64,000 nucleotides of DNA from Fen-1362 sp964597035 (GTDB lineage Bacteria > Planctomycetota > Phycisphaerae > Sedimentisphaerales > Anaerobacaceae). The stretch is taken from assembly GCA_964597035.1 (NCBI GenBank), contig CAZQWM010000003.1:55018-119017 (forward strand). The letters are read 5' to 3'. Positions 53,695 to 63,459 of the stretch are shown here, in pieces. Each line of letters opens with the position of its first letter. Position 1 is the first letter of the stretch. The position numbers were made by a program, and so were the translations under genes. A model generated the notes under the pieces. That model was not told where the DNA came from. It did not search any database and saw only the letters and a list, made by a program, of their open reading frames with translations.

Positions 53695-54792
53695 ATGAAA
53701 TTCTTGTCGATAGCCGTTGCTGTTATGTTCTTGGTGTTTGCTGCATCTGCTGATGCGGTTGACACCCGGGGGATTGAAGAGGTTCGCGCCAAAAAGGTCC
53801 TTAACGACGCAGACCTGCAGGTCATCGACGATTTTGTAGCTCAGGCCGTTAACGAAGTTCTGACCACCCGCGATTTCTCTTCGATTTCGGGCATTCGTTC
53901 TATAATCGTTGCGAGCAGCACCAGCAGTCAGTCTGACCAAGTCCAGTATGCCCAGCAGTTCTCGGAATCCGCTCGAAACCACATCGCCGCAGCTCTTCGG
54001 CAGGCCGACACTCTTACCTCGGACAACCGCGGTTTTATGATTACAACTAATCTGCTGATGCTCATCAACGACCTTACCGACCCAGGCCTTGCTGATATGG
54101 TCTTTGGATACATCGATAGTAATAATGACGTCATCCGTTATTGGGCTGTCCACTGTTTGACTGATCCTGAGATGCTCGAGAAACTCGATGCCTCTCAGCG
54201 GGCCGGGATAGTCCGCCGGATTATTTCCCGCCTTGCCCCGGTCATCGAAACAAGCGATGCAGAAACGCTTGGTCTTATTGTAACCTTCATCGGTTCGGCC
54301 AGAATACCCGAAAGTGAGGACCTCCTGCTAAAAATAGCAGACCGACGAATTGTCTCTTATGCGGATTGGTCAGTTAAGTACGAGCTTCTTGACGGCACCG
54401 TTTTACAGATGCTCACAAAGCAGATGCTTTCCGACAATCCCGATAAAGAAGCCGTAGCAGGAAGATTCGGCCAGTTGCTTTCTTACGTCTTCGAGAGGTA
54501 TATAAAGGGTGCCGATGTGCTCAGCTTTGCACAGAAGGAGCAGCTTGCCTCCGTCCTTGTCGATACCGAAAGACTGTGCCTCAATAAACTCACCGGCAAA
54601 CCCAGTGCCGCAATTAAAACCGCCGTTGAATCCGGTGACCTCAATGCTTTGCTCGCTTTGCACAATGACCTTCTTGGCGACCCGGTAAAACCAGGCATTT
54701 TGCCCGAGAAAATGAACTTCGATTATGGTAAAGCTGTCGACGGCTCACCATTGACTGTGCCCTTGCCTCTTGAAAACCCGCCGACGAGCTGA
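53695..54792 (+). CDS. Secreted helical protein of unknown function
   Basis: 365 residues with a signal peptide (FLSIAVAVMFLVFAASADA). The mature part is all helical and resembles HEAT-like repeat proteins (GFMITTNLLMLINDLTDPGL, VIRYWAVHCLTDPEML, LGLIVTFIGSARIPESEDLL). Not recognised as a named family. The start has only a weak ribosome site. It lies 35 bases before the peptide transporter genes on the same strand and may belong to that transcript, but a link in function is not shown. Confidence 0.65.
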   Translation: MKFLSIAVAVMFLVFAASADAVDTRGIEEVRAKKVLNDADLQVIDDFVAQAVNEVLTTRDFSSISGIRSIIVASSTSSQSDQVQYAQQFSESARNHIAAALRQADTLTSDNRGFMITTNLLMLINDLTDPGLADMVFGYIDSNNDVIRYWAVHCLTDPEMLEKLDASQRAGIVRRIISRLAPVIETSDAETLGLIVTFIGSARIPESEDLLLKIADRRIVSYADWSVKYELLDGTVLQMLTKQMLSDNPDKEAVAGRFGQLLSYVFERYIKGADVLSFAQKEQLASVLVDTERLCLNKLTGKPSAAIKTAVESGDLNALLALHNDLLGDPVKPGILPEKMNFDYGKAVDGSPLTVPLPLENPPTS

Positions 54793-54827
54793 TTATTTGG
54801 ATTGACAAGCCAAATATCTGCTGAAGA

Positions 54828-56660
54828 ATGACAATCACATTACCGCGAAGGGATTTTGCGTTGCGACTCTTTTATGCTGTGCTCGTCACGGCTGTTGTCT
54901 TTTTTGTAGGTTGTAAGGACCGTCGTGCAGCACAGCCCGCCGGTGGCAATGTCTTAAACCATCGTCTTCACTCTAAAGTCCTGACTTTTGACCCCGCCAA
55001 TATCGGCGACGTCACTTCGCATGCGGTCGCCAGCGAAATTTTCGAGTTTCTTTATGACTACCATTATCTCAAGCGTCCCTACCAGCTTGTCCCTGCTCTG
55101 GCTGATGATATGCCGCAAATCAGTGATGACCTGCTTACTTATATAATCCCCGTAAAAAGGGGTGTCCGATTTGCCGACGATGCCTGTTTCGAAAATGGCA
55201 AAGGCAGGGAGCTTACCGCCCACGATTTTATCTTTTCCTGGAAAAGAATCGCCGACATAAAAACTGTCAGCAGGAACTGGTGGATATTCGACGGTCGAAT
55301 TGTAGGTCTCGACGAATTTCGCGAATACACAAAAACCTGCCGGACTGCCGAAGACGTTGATTATTCTTGGCCGGTCGAAGGCCTGACTGCCCCTGATGAT
55401 TATACGCTTGTCATAAAGCTAAGGAAGCCCTGGCCTCAACTGCTCTATTTTCTTGCATATCCGGGAACCGCCCCGGTTGCCCGGGAGGCCGTCGAATATT
55501 ATGGTAAAGACATCATCAGCCATCCCGTCGGCACGGGTCCCTTCAAACTGGTAACCTGGAACCGCGGCTCATATATCAAAATGGTCAGGAACCCCAGCTA
55601 TCGCCGCGACCTTTATCCGTCTGAGGGCAAACCCGGCGACTTGGAAGCCGGCCTACTCGATGATGCCGGCAAACCGATGCCCTTTGTCGACCGAATCATC
55701 TGGCGTATAGTTGCAGAAGACCAGCCCCGCTGGCTCCTTTTCGAGAATGGCGATATCGATATCACCAGCATACCAAAGGACAACTTCGGCCAAGCCGTCG
55801 CACCGGGCCGGGAATTAACGCCTAAAATGAAAGAAAGAAACATTCACCTTACCACCTTCCGTGAACCCGATACGTTTTACATCGGCTTCAATATGGAAGA
55901 CCCCATATTAGGAATTAATAAGCCCCTGCGTCTTGCCATATCCTGTGCATTCGACCGGCAAAAATGGATAGAACTGTTCTATAACGGCAGGGGGGATATC
56001 GCCTACGGTTTCATACCGCCCTGTATGTCCGGTTATGACCCAAATATACAGCGGGTCTCGAAAACCGAGTATAATCCCGAAAAAGCTCGACAGCTTGTCG
56101 CCGAAGCCGAAAAGCTAAATGCCAGCCCGCTGCCAACTTTCAAGCTCACAATGCAGGGCACTGATACCACTTACCGCCAGATGGGCCAGTTTCTCAAGCG
56201 TTCGTTCGATGATATAGGGCTTGACGTAGATATCGAATACTTGGATTGGCCCACTTATCTTGAAAAAATCCGCACCAAAAGCGTCCAGATATATCAATCC
56301 GGTTGGATTGCCGACTACCCCGACATCGAAAACTTTGCTCAGATATTCCAGAGCAAACGCTCTCCCTGGCCCAACAGTTCCAACTACTCGAATCCCGAAT
56401 ATGATAAGCTCGTAGACCAGGCTGCGGTAATGCCTGATTGTCCCGAGCGAACAGAACTGTACCGGCGGGCCGAGCGTATTGTAGTTGAAGATGCGCCTGC
56501 CGCCTTTATGTTCCATCGTATCTTTTACGTTATGTATCACGACTGGATTGGAAACTTCAAGCCGGACGCCTACAAACCCGATTCTTTCGGCTTCGGCCTT
56601 TCAAAGTATTATCGAGTCGATATCGAAAAGCGTGCTGCTTATCATAAAAAATACAGGTAA
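54828..56660 (+). CDS. Peptide ABC transporter substrate-binding lipoprotein 1
   Basis: OppA/DppA-type (SBP family 5) binding protein, 610 residues. A lipoprotein signal ends at VVFFVGC, so it is anchored by lipid. Family features are HRLHSKVLTFDPANIGD, the DVTSHAVASEIFEFLYDYHYL region, HPVGTGPFKLVTWNRGSYI and the C-terminal YNPEKARQLVAEAEK. It is first of six transporter genes. The next gene encodes a second, related binding protein (both have YHYLKRPYQLVP). Substrate class (oligo- or dipeptides) is inferred from the family. Confidence 0.93.
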   Translation: MTITLPRRDFALRLFYAVLVTAVVFFVGCKDRRAAQPAGGNVLNHRLHSKVLTFDPANIGDVTSHAVASEIFEFLYDYHYLKRPYQLVPALADDMPQISDDLLTYIIPVKRGVRFADDACFENGKGRELTAHDFIFSWKRIADIKTVSRNWWIFDGRIVGLDEFREYTKTCRTAEDVDYSWPVEGLTAPDDYTLVIKLRKPWPQLLYFLAYPGTAPVAREAVEYYGKDIISHPVGTGPFKLVTWNRGSYIKMVRNPSYRRDLYPSEGKPGDLEAGLLDDAGKPMPFVDRIIWRIVAEDQPRWLLFENGDIDITSIPKDNFGQAVAPGRELTPKMKERNIHLTTFREPDTFYIGFNMEDPILGINKPLRLAISCAFDRQKWIELFYNGRGDIAYGFIPPCMSGYDPNIQRVSKTEYNPEKARQLVAEAEKLNASPLPTFKLTMQGTDTTYRQMGQFLKRSFDDIGLDVDIEYLDWPTYLEKIRTKSVQIYQSGWIADYPDIENFAQIFQSKRSPWPNSSNYSNPEYDKLVDQAAVMPDCPERTELYRRAERIVVEDAPAAFMFHRIFYVMYHDWIGNFKPDAYKPDSFGFGLSKYYRVDIEKRAAYHKKYR

Positions 56661-56678
56661 TAACGAGGTATGGTAACG

Positions 56679-58493
56679 ATGAAATATGGGGAAAAAATTG
56701 CTGGTGTTGCGGTGACTGTTTTGGCTCTGGCGTTGAGCGGGTGCAAAGACAAAGGCCCATCCGAAGGCCCGGGAGAAATGGTTCTGCATCATGCACTCAA
56801 CGCCAAGATAAAATCTCTTGACCCCGTTTTCATACAGGATGAGTATTGTCTTACTGTCTGCAGTCAGATTTTCGAGACCTTCTACCAGTATCACTACTTA
56901 AAACGGCCCTATCAGCTTGTGCCTTTACTGGCTGACGGTATTCCCGAAATTAGCGACGATAAGTTGACCTGTACCGTGCGGATTAAAAAGGGCGTTTACT
57001 TTCAGGATGACGAGTGTTTCTCCGAAGGCAGAGGAAGAGAACTGCGGGCTGGCGATTTTGTGTACGGCATCAAAAGAACGGCTGATATAAAGACCCTGAG
57101 TCCCAACTGGACCTACATCGAGAACAAGATTGTCGGTCTCGACGAATTTCGCAATTACACAAAGACCTGTAAAAACGCAGCGGATGTCGACTATTCCCGC
57201 AAGATTGAGGGCTTGCAGACCCCGGATGATTACACGGTGGTAATAAAGTTGGAAAGACCGTGGCCTCAACTGGTTGATAATCTTATGGCCGACGTAAGAA
57301 ATGCACCGATGGCTAAAGAAGCCGTCGATTACTACGGTAAAGACATCATCGCTCATCCGGTTGGCACGGGGCCGTTTATGCTCAAAGAATGGCGAAGGGG
57401 CAGTTATATTGAGCTCGTTCGCAATCCCAATTTCAGGGGCGAGCCCTATCCCGACGAAGGTGAGCCGGGTGACGCCGAAGCGGGCTATCTGGATGACGCC
57501 GGAAAAATTATGCCTTTTGCCGACAAGGTTGTCTGGACCGTTATCGAAGAATCCCAGCCCGCCTGGTTTTTGTTTTTGCAGGGTAAACTCGATGCCAAGA
57601 CAATTCCCAAGGATAACTGGGACGAGGCCCTTACAGCCAGCAATGAGCTGACACCTAAGATGAGGCAGCTAAATATTCATTTGCTCGCCGTTAAGGACCC
57701 CTCAACGTTTTACCTTGGCTTTAATATGCAGGACCCCATTCTCGGCAAAAACAAAACCTTGCGCCGGGCTATTAATCATTCCATTGACCGTGAAACGTTT
57801 GTTAAGCTGTTTTTCAACGATGCGTACGATATTGCACATGGTGTTATCGCTCCAATAATGGCATCTTACAATCCTGACATCGAAAAAATGGGATATTCAC
57901 GATACGACCCTGACAGAAGCAAAGAGCTGCTCGCGGAAGCCGAACGGATTCACGGGGGTAAAATTCCCACCCTGAAACTTGCCATGCAGGGTACAAGCAC
58001 TTTCTACCGGCAGTTTGGCGCGTTTCTGAAGAGATATCTGAACGCGATTGGTTTGGAGGTCGAAGTGGAATATATGGATTGGCCCACGTTCCAGGCCAAG
58101 GTCAACAAACGCGGCGCTCAGATGTTTGCAGGAGGTGGTGGGGCCGGAATTCCTGACGCTCAGGATTTCCTGTCACAGTTTTACAGTAAGTACTGGGCGC
58201 CCGGCTCCAATCATTTTAATTATCTCAACCCTGAGTTCGACCGGTTATATGAGAAGACCGAAGTAATACCCGACAGCCCTGAACGTCGAGAGCTTTATCG
58301 AAACATGGAGCTTATCGTGCTGGAAGATTGTCCTGCCGCCTTTCTGGACCACCGTGTAAGATATGTTCTTGTTCACGACTGGTATAAAAATTATAAACCG
58401 CATGTTTTCGCTTACGGCTTGAGCAAATACAGAAGAATCAATTTGAAAAAGCGCGAGGAATACCCGAAGTTGCTTAAAACCCTCGAAAAGTAG
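56679..58493 (+). CDS. Peptide ABC transporter substrate-binding lipoprotein 2
   Basis: Second SBP family 5 lipoprotein, 604 residues, paralogous to the preceding gene. Lipobox LALSGC. Shared features are YHYLKRPYQLVPLLAD, DYSRKIEGLQTPDDYTVVIKL, HPVGTGPFMLKEWRRGSYIE and YDPDRSKELLAEAER. I take the ATG at 56679, with GAGG upstream; an ATG at 56670 abuts the same site. It ends directly against the permease gene (stop and next ATG are adjacent). The pair probably arose by tandem duplication and may widen the range of peptides taken up. Confidence 0.93.
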   Translation: MKYGEKIAGVAVTVLALALSGCKDKGPSEGPGEMVLHHALNAKIKSLDPVFIQDEYCLTVCSQIFETFYQYHYLKRPYQLVPLLADGIPEISDDKLTCTVRIKKGVYFQDDECFSEGRGRELRAGDFVYGIKRTADIKTLSPNWTYIENKIVGLDEFRNYTKTCKNAADVDYSRKIEGLQTPDDYTVVIKLERPWPQLVDNLMADVRNAPMAKEAVDYYGKDIIAHPVGTGPFMLKEWRRGSYIELVRNPNFRGEPYPDEGEPGDAEAGYLDDAGKIMPFADKVVWTVIEESQPAWFLFLQGKLDAKTIPKDNWDEALTASNELTPKMRQLNIHLLAVKDPSTFYLGFNMQDPILGKNKTLRRAINHSIDRETFVKLFFNDAYDIAHGVIAPIMASYNPDIEKMGYSRYDPDRSKELLAEAERIHGGKIPTLKLAMQGTSTFYRQFGAFLKRYLNAIGLEVEVEYMDWPTFQAKVNKRGAQMFAGGGGAGIPDAQDFLSQFYSKYWAPGSNHFNYLNPEFDRLYEKTEVIPDSPERRELYRNMELIVLEDCPAAFLDHRVRYVLVHDWYKNYKPHVFAYGLSKYRRINLKKREEYPKLLKTLEK

Positions 58494-59432
58494 ATGACCG
58501 CCTACATAATAAGACGTCTGCTTTACACAATCCCTATTGTATTCGGAGTCCTCTTGCTTACCTTTGTTCTGTTTACATTGGTCGGCGGCGATATCTCGAT
58601 GGAAATCGCGGGTAAAAACGCCACCCCCGAAACTATTGCCGAAATCCGCGAGGAATACGGCTTTAATAAACCGCTGTTTTTCTCCTGGGACAGCCAGTTT
58701 ATCAGGCACTTCAAAAGCGCTCTGACCTTTGACTTCGGCCGGGCGCTCGACCGCGAACCCGTCATCGACAAAATCAAAAGAGGCGTCGGCCCGTCGCTGG
58801 CTTTGACTGTCCCGATGTTCTTCGGGATCGTGATAATCGCAGTCAGCTTGTCTCTGCTCGTCGCCTTTCTCCGAGGCACTGTCTGGGACGTCGTTGCTCT
58901 TGTCCTTTGTGTAGCGGGTATGAGCATACCCTATTTGAGCTTCATTCTTTTCGGCCAGTATTTTTTCGCCTACAAATGGGGTCTTTTCCCCGTCTTTTTC
59001 TCACCCGACCTTTCAATCCCGCAATATGTCGCGTTACCGATTCTAATCGGTATAGTAACGGGCCTCGGCAGCAATCTCCGCTTCTACCGCACGGTTATGC
59101 TCGATGAGATGCGGGCGGACTACGTTCGCACCGCCTTCGCAAAGGGCCTCGACGCAAGACGGGTCCTGTTTAAGCACGTCCTCAAAAACGCAATGATACC
59201 CATCCTTACGCAGGTCGTCCTTGCCATCCCGTTTTTGTTCCTTGGCTCTTTGCTGCTTGAAAGGTTTTTCGGCATTCCCGGCCTGGGCTATCTGATGGTC
59301 GAGGCAATCGGCTCACGCGATTACCGTGTTATCAATGCGATGACCTATATAAGCGCAGTCCTGTTCGTCATATTTAACCTGATTACCGATATCTGTTACG
59401 CACTCGTTGACCCGAGGGTCTCGTTTGATTGA
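58494..59432 (+). CDS. Peptide ABC transporter permease, OppB/DppB type
   Basis: 312 residues with six membrane segments and the OppB N-terminus YIIRRLLYTIPIVFGVLLL. The coupling-helix motif (EMRADYVRTAFAKGLDARRVLFKHVLKNAMIP) that docks on the ATPases is present, as is the family ending LITDICYALVDPRVSFD. It begins immediately after the stop of the second binding protein. Confidence 0.95.
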   Translation: MTAYIIRRLLYTIPIVFGVLLLTFVLFTLVGGDISMEIAGKNATPETIAEIREEYGFNKPLFFSWDSQFIRHFKSALTFDFGRALDREPVIDKIKRGVGPSLALTVPMFFGIVIIAVSLSLLVAFLRGTVWDVVALVLCVAGMSIPYLSFILFGQYFFAYKWGLFPVFFSPDLSIPQYVALPILIGIVTGLGSNLRFYRTVMLDEMRADYVRTAFAKGLDARRVLFKHVLKNAMIPILTQVVLAIPFLFLGSLLLERFFGIPGLGYLMVEAIGSRDYRVINAMTYISAVLFVIFNLITDICYALVDPRVSFD

Positions 59433-60354
59433 TACTGCTGACAAACTAATGAAAGCCCCGAAGGGCGTAAGTTTATGGCGCGACGGTATGCGACGGCTTT
59501 TTCACCGTCGGCTTGCCGTTGTTTGCCTCGGTATCATCGTTATTTACTTCTTGCTTGTCGCCTTCATTTATGTCGTTGAATTGTTCAACTGGCGTATCGG
59601 CCCCACGCTTTGGGCAGAACCTACGGGCCCATCATATCAGCCACCCGGCTCAGAAAACATTTTCGGAACCGATATCTTCGGCCTGTCCGTTCTGCGCAAA
59701 ACCCTCTACGGAGCCAAGATTTCAATCACCGTTGCTCTGTTCGCCTCAATAATCAGCATAGCTATCGGCGTCCCGCTCGGTGCCATCGCCGGCTATTTCC
59801 GTGGTATCGTTGACGATGTAATCGTCTGGCTCTACTCGACTCTCAGCTCTATCCCTTATATCCTTCTCATTCTCGCCTTTGCTGTTGTTCTCCGCGATAA
59901 AACAATCGCCGGCCAAAAGCTTACCGGTATTACCTCCGTCTATCTTGCTATCGGGCTTACAGGCTGGGTCGGCATCTGCCGGCTCATAAGAGGCGAGGTC
60001 ATAAAACACAAGGAACATGAATACGTCCTTGCGGCAAAAAGCTATGGCTGCACGAATAAACGCATCATATTCAGACATCTGCTGCCAAACGTTTTTCATA
60101 TAGTAATTATTGTTTTCTCGTTGCGATTTGTATCCTTTATCCATGCTGAAATTATTCTCAGCTTTCTCGGCCTCGGTGAAGCCGATCGGCCGAGCTGGGG
60201 CGCTATGATTAACGATGCCAGAATCGAGCTTGCAAGGGGCGTCTGGTGGCAAATGGTCGCTGCCACAGTCGCCGTTTTCTTTATATCTCTCGCTCTCAAT
60301 ATCTTCGGCGATGCCCTGCGGGATTCGCTGGACCCGAAATTGAAGGTGCAATAG
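59425..60354 (+). CDS. Peptide ABC transporter permease, OppC/DppC type
   Basis: 309 residues. Partner of the OppB-type permease: N-terminal cytoplasmic lead, first segment VVCLGIIVIYFLLVAFIYV, FGTDIFGLSVLRKTLYGAKIS and the coupling helix YVLAAKSYGCTNKRIIFRHLLPN. End LNIFGDALRDSLDPKLKV is typical. I suggest the TTG at 59425, with GAGGG 8 bases upstream and overlapping the oppB stop; a TTG at 59407 and an ATG at 59449 are alternatives. Confidence 0.92.
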   Translation: MIDTADKLMKAPKGVSLWRDGMRRLFHRRLAVVCLGIIVIYFLLVAFIYVVELFNWRIGPTLWAEPTGPSYQPPGSENIFGTDIFGLSVLRKTLYGAKISITVALFASIISIAIGVPLGAIAGYFRGIVDDVIVWLYSTLSSIPYILLILAFAVVLRDKTIAGQKLTGITSVYLAIGLTGWVGICRLIRGEVIKHKEHEYVLAAKSYGCTNKRIIFRHLLPNVFHIVIIVFSLRFVSFIHAEIILSFLGLGEADRPSWGAMINDARIELARGVWWQMVAATVAVFFISLALNIFGDALRDSLDPKLKVQ

Positions 60355-60357
60355 ACA

Positions 60358-61368
60358 ATGTCCGACAATGGCACATTACTTTCGGTCGAGAATCTTTCGA
60401 CCCATTTTTTCACCCAGCAGGGCGTTGTGCGCGCAGTCCAGGACGTCTCCTTTTCAGTAAAGTCCGGCCGAACATTTGCTCTCGTCGGTGAAAGCGGCTG
60501 TGGCAAAAGTGTTACGGCACTATCGCTTATGCGGCTGGTTCCTTATCCACCCGGTAAAATCGTCTCCGGGAAGATAACCTTTGAGGGCCGAAATTTGCTT
60601 GGCCTCTCCGAACGCCGAATGCGGGCCATTCGCGGCAACCGCATCGCTATGATTTTCCAGGAGCCGATGACCAGCTTGAATCCTGTCTTTACCGTCGGTA
60701 ATCAAATCGTCGAGGCCATCCGGCTTCATCAGCATAAATCCAGGTCGCGGGCCTGGGACCTGGCCGAGCAAATGCTCCATGAAGTTCGCATCCCGGACCC
60801 GGCGCATCGCATCTCCGAATACCCGCACCAGATGTCCGGAGGGATGCGACAAAGGGTTATGATTGCTATGGCAGTATCATGCAAACCAGCTCTTTTAATT
60901 TGCGACGAGCCCACCACTGCGCTCGATGTAACAATCCAGGCTCAGATTCTCGACCTGCTCGCCGAGCTTCAAAAACAAAACCAGATGAGCATTTTGCTGA
61001 TAACCCATGACCTCGGTATTGTTGCAGAGCGGGCCGACGATGTCGCCGTGATGTATGCCTCGAAAATAGCCGAGCTTGCCGATTGCCGGTCTTTGTTCCT
61101 CCAGCCCCTGCACCCTTACACTCAGGGCCTTCTCAAATCCGTGCCCCAGCTCGGCTTTACCGGAAAACGCCTGAATACTATCTCAGGCATCGTTCCTGAG
61201 CCGCTGCATTTCCCCTCCGGCTGCAAGTTTCATCCTCGCTGCCCCATCGGCTGTAATGATAAAAGATGCCAGACAATCGAACCCGAACTGCGACGGGTCA
61301 AAGACGGCAGGGCGGTTGCCTGCTGGTATGCTCCCGGCTACGAAAGGTCTGATGACATAAAAGTATGA
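60358..61368 (+). CDS. Peptide ABC transporter ATP-binding protein, OppD/DppD type
   Basis: 336 residues. Walker A GESGCGKSVTALS, Q-loop FQEPMTSLNPVFTVG, signature MSGGMRQRVMIAMAV, Walker B LLICDEPTTALDVT. The C-terminal oligopeptide-transporter domain carries the Cys-rich CKFHPRCPIGCNDKRC, known in relatives to hold an iron-sulfur cluster. It starts 3 bases after the oppC stop and overlaps oppF by ATGA. Confidence 0.95.
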   Translation: MSDNGTLLSVENLSTHFFTQQGVVRAVQDVSFSVKSGRTFALVGESGCGKSVTALSLMRLVPYPPGKIVSGKITFEGRNLLGLSERRMRAIRGNRIAMIFQEPMTSLNPVFTVGNQIVEAIRLHQHKSRSRAWDLAEQMLHEVRIPDPAHRISEYPHQMSGGMRQRVMIAMAVSCKPALLICDEPTTALDVTIQAQILDLLAELQKQNQMSILLITHDLGIVAERADDVAVMYASKIAELADCRSLFLQPLHPYTQGLLKSVPQLGFTGKRLNTISGIVPEPLHFPSGCKFHPRCPIGCNDKRCQTIEPELRRVKDGRAVACWYAPGYERSDDIKV

Positions 61369-62357
61369 ACACTGATACTGCTGACAAAAATGGTTGTTTG
61401 CTGAAGGTCGAAGACCTCAAGACCTACTTTCCCATCAGAAAAGGTCTCCTCCGCCGCTCGGTCGGCTATATTAAGGCAGTTGACGGAGTCTCATTCAAAA
61501 TCGAAAATGCTGCGACTTTCGGCCTCGTCGGCGAAAGCGGCTGCGGAAAAACCACTCTTGCAAGAAGCATCCTCCGCCTTATCCCTGCAACCTCAGGCCG
61601 TATTACTTTTGATGGTGCCGACCTCCTCGCCGCCGACCCATCTCAATTGCGAAGATTCCGCAGCGAAATCAGTATGATTTTTCAGGACCCCTTCGGCTCG
61701 CTCAATCCGAGAATGACCATTGGCGATATCGTCGGCGAACCGCTCAAGGTCCACCGAAGAATCTCCACTGCCGAGCTTACTGAACGAGTTTGCCAAATCC
61801 TTTCAAAAGTTGGTCTGTCGCCTGACTCGGTCAACCGTTACCCTCACGAATTCTCCGGCGGCCAGCGACAGCGAATCGGCATCGCCCGCGCCCTGATTCT
61901 CCAGCCGAAGCTAATCATCTGCGACGAACCCGTCAGCGCCCTCGATGTTTCTATCCAGTCCCAGATTCTCAACCTTCTCAAAGACCTTCAGCAGGAATTC
62001 TCTCTCACATATCTTTTCATCGCACATAATCTGGCCGTCGTACAGTTCTCCTGCGACAATGTCGCTGTGATGTATATGGGCCGCATTGTCGAGCAGGCCC
62101 CTGTTGCGGAGCTTTATAATAATACTCTGCACCCTTATACGGCTGCCCTTATGGCGGCGATTCCGAAAATCCAGACTTCCAAACAAACACGCAAACACAC
62201 ACCCACAGGCGAGGTGCCCAGTCTTCTTAATCCGCCGCTGGGCTGCCCCTTCAATCCGAGATGCACATTTGCCGCCGGCCCTTGTTTCACTGATATTCCG
62301 CCCCTGAAACCTGTTCTAGGCAAACCCGAGCACCTCCTTGCCTGCTGGCATAGATAA
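61365..62357 (+). CDS. Peptide ABC transporter ATP-binding protein, OppF/DppF type
   Basis: 330 residues. Second ATPase of the transporter: Walker A GESGCGKTTLARS, Q-loop FQDPFGSLNPRMTIGD, signature FSGGQRQRIGIARAL, Walker B LIICDEPVSALDVS, and C-terminal CPFNPRCTFAAGPC with its Cys set. The ATG overlaps the oppD stop. It closes the operon of two binding proteins, two permeases and two ATPases. With OppD it forms the usual heterodimer. Confidence 0.95.
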   Translation: MNTDTADKNGCLLKVEDLKTYFPIRKGLLRRSVGYIKAVDGVSFKIENAATFGLVGESGCGKTTLARSILRLIPATSGRITFDGADLLAADPSQLRRFRSEISMIFQDPFGSLNPRMTIGDIVGEPLKVHRRISTAELTERVCQILSKVGLSPDSVNRYPHEFSGGQRQRIGIARALILQPKLIICDEPVSALDVSIQSQILNLLKDLQQEFSLTYLFIAHNLAVVQFSCDNVAVMYMGRIVEQAPVAELYNNTLHPYTAALMAAIPKIQTSKQTRKHTPTGEVPSLLNPPLGCPFNPRCTFAAGPCFTDIPPLKPVLGKPEHLLACWHR

Positions 62358-62469
62358 AAAATGAATTGTTGACGATTCACTGTTGATAAATCGTGCCAAA
62401 TAAACGAAAATCGTGCGATGACGGGCTTGCTCTGAATCGACATTTTTGTGAATATGTAATGGGGTTGTT

Positions 62470-62832
62470 ATGAAACAGGAAATCGTAGGTCAAATTGAAA
62501 GCCAGGGCGATATCGCAATCGTTACTTTTAACAGAACCTCCATAAGCAATATCGAGGACATTTCCGCCACCGCCGACCACATTGCAAGGTTCATAGACGA
62601 CAGTCACCCGAAGGTAATGATTTTCGATTTTAAAGGCGTGAAGTTTTTCTCTTCCCGCGTTCTCGGCCTGCTGCTCGAAACACGAGCTGCGGTTGCCTCT
62701 TACGATGGTCGCGTATTGTTAAGCGCAATCAATCCCCAGCTTCACAGGGTCTTCAAAATCACCAACCTGGACCAGGTCTTTGAGTTCTTTTCGGATATCG
62801 AGAGCGCCCTCAATTCCGCGCGAGGAGATTAA
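62470..62832 (+). CDS. STAS-domain protein (anti-sigma factor antagonist-like)
   Basis: 120 residues forming a single STAS domain, as in SpoIIAA/RsbV. The phospho-Ser region is VKFFSSRVLGLLLETR (usual pattern D-S-S-G replaced by S-S-R), followed by LLSAINPQLHRVFKITNLDQVFEFF, the family ending. The unusual loop leaves open whether it is phosphorylated. GGGG lies 5 bases before the ATG. No kinase or phosphatase partner is nearby; a double ACT protein follows 25 bases later. Confidence 0.82.
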   Translation: MKQEIVGQIESQGDIAIVTFNRTSISNIEDISATADHIARFIDDSHPKVMIFDFKGVKFFSSRVLGLLLETRAAVASYDGRVLLSAINPQLHRVFKITNLDQVFEFFSDIESALNSARGD

Positions 62833-62857
62833 CCCGGTTTTCGAAGGAGTAAGAATT

Positions 62858-63298
62858 ATGTTCGTCGCCACCCAATTTTCAATTTTTATGGTTAATAAAC
62901 CCGGTGTTCTTGCTCACATACTCGGCGAATTCGCCAAAGTCAACATCACTGCTATGACCGTTATGGACTCTGTCGAGCATGGTGTTCTAAGAGTTGTCTT
63001 CGATAGCCCTGAAAAAGCGGAAGATGCTCTCGTCAAGGCAAATCTGCCTTTCAACAAAACTGATGTCCTCTGCGTCAATCTCGACAACAAATCCGGAGCA
63101 CTTGCAAGCGTCGCTGAGAAGCTCGCAACGAATCATATTAACATCTCTTATGCATACTGTACCGCTGGCGCCAGGGGCGGCCGAACAACCGGCGTCCTCA
63201 AGGTCGCGGACGTTGGGAAGGCGATGAAAATCCTTCAGCAGACCCAGAAGAGGGCGAGCAAATCCCAGCCGGTTCTCCGTCGACCCCGACGCCGCTGA
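62858..63298 (+). CDS. Double ACT-domain protein
   Basis: 146 residues containing two ACT domains: about 8-65 (FSIFMVNKPGVLAHILGEFAK) and about 70-130 (LCVNLDNKSGALASVAEKLA), both with the ACT ligand-loop pattern N-K-x-G. A basic tail follows (RASKSQPVLRRPRRR). Stand-alone ACT pairs usually bind amino acids and regulate other proteins. AAGGAG lies 8 bases before the ATG, which fixes the start; the longer frame upstream overlaps the STAS gene. Partner unknown. Confidence 0.85.
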   Translation: MFVATQFSIFMVNKPGVLAHILGEFAKVNITAMTVMDSVEHGVLRVVFDSPEKAEDALVKANLPFNKTDVLCVNLDNKSGALASVAEKLATNHINISYAYCTAGARGGRTTGVLKVADVGKAMKILQQTQKRASKSQPVLRRPRRR

Positions 63299-63416
63299 CC
63301 AAGCGGAAATGTCTCCTGCTGATGGCGCTGACCCGTGCGGCTTATACACGGATGAGGGTGTGCATCCTGTCTGAAAGAGCGTATTTTTTTTCTAACAGAA
63401 CTCTTTTCCAAAACAT

Positions 63417-63445
63417 TTGACACGTCAGGTTTGTTGTTGTATTAT
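63417..63445 (+). promoter_or_regulatory. Sigma-70 promoter of tRNA-Asp
   Basis: TTGACA (63417-63422) and TATTAT (63440-63445) are separated by 17 bases; the tRNA begins 14 bases after the -10 element. This is the closest match to the housekeeping consensus in the window. Confidence 0.75.
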
Positions 63446-63459
63446 ATTCTTTGATAATC

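Noticed and set aside
62363..62392. Fourth period-7 repeat array
   Set aside because: Only a weak trace on the minus strand, too degenerate to call as an array.
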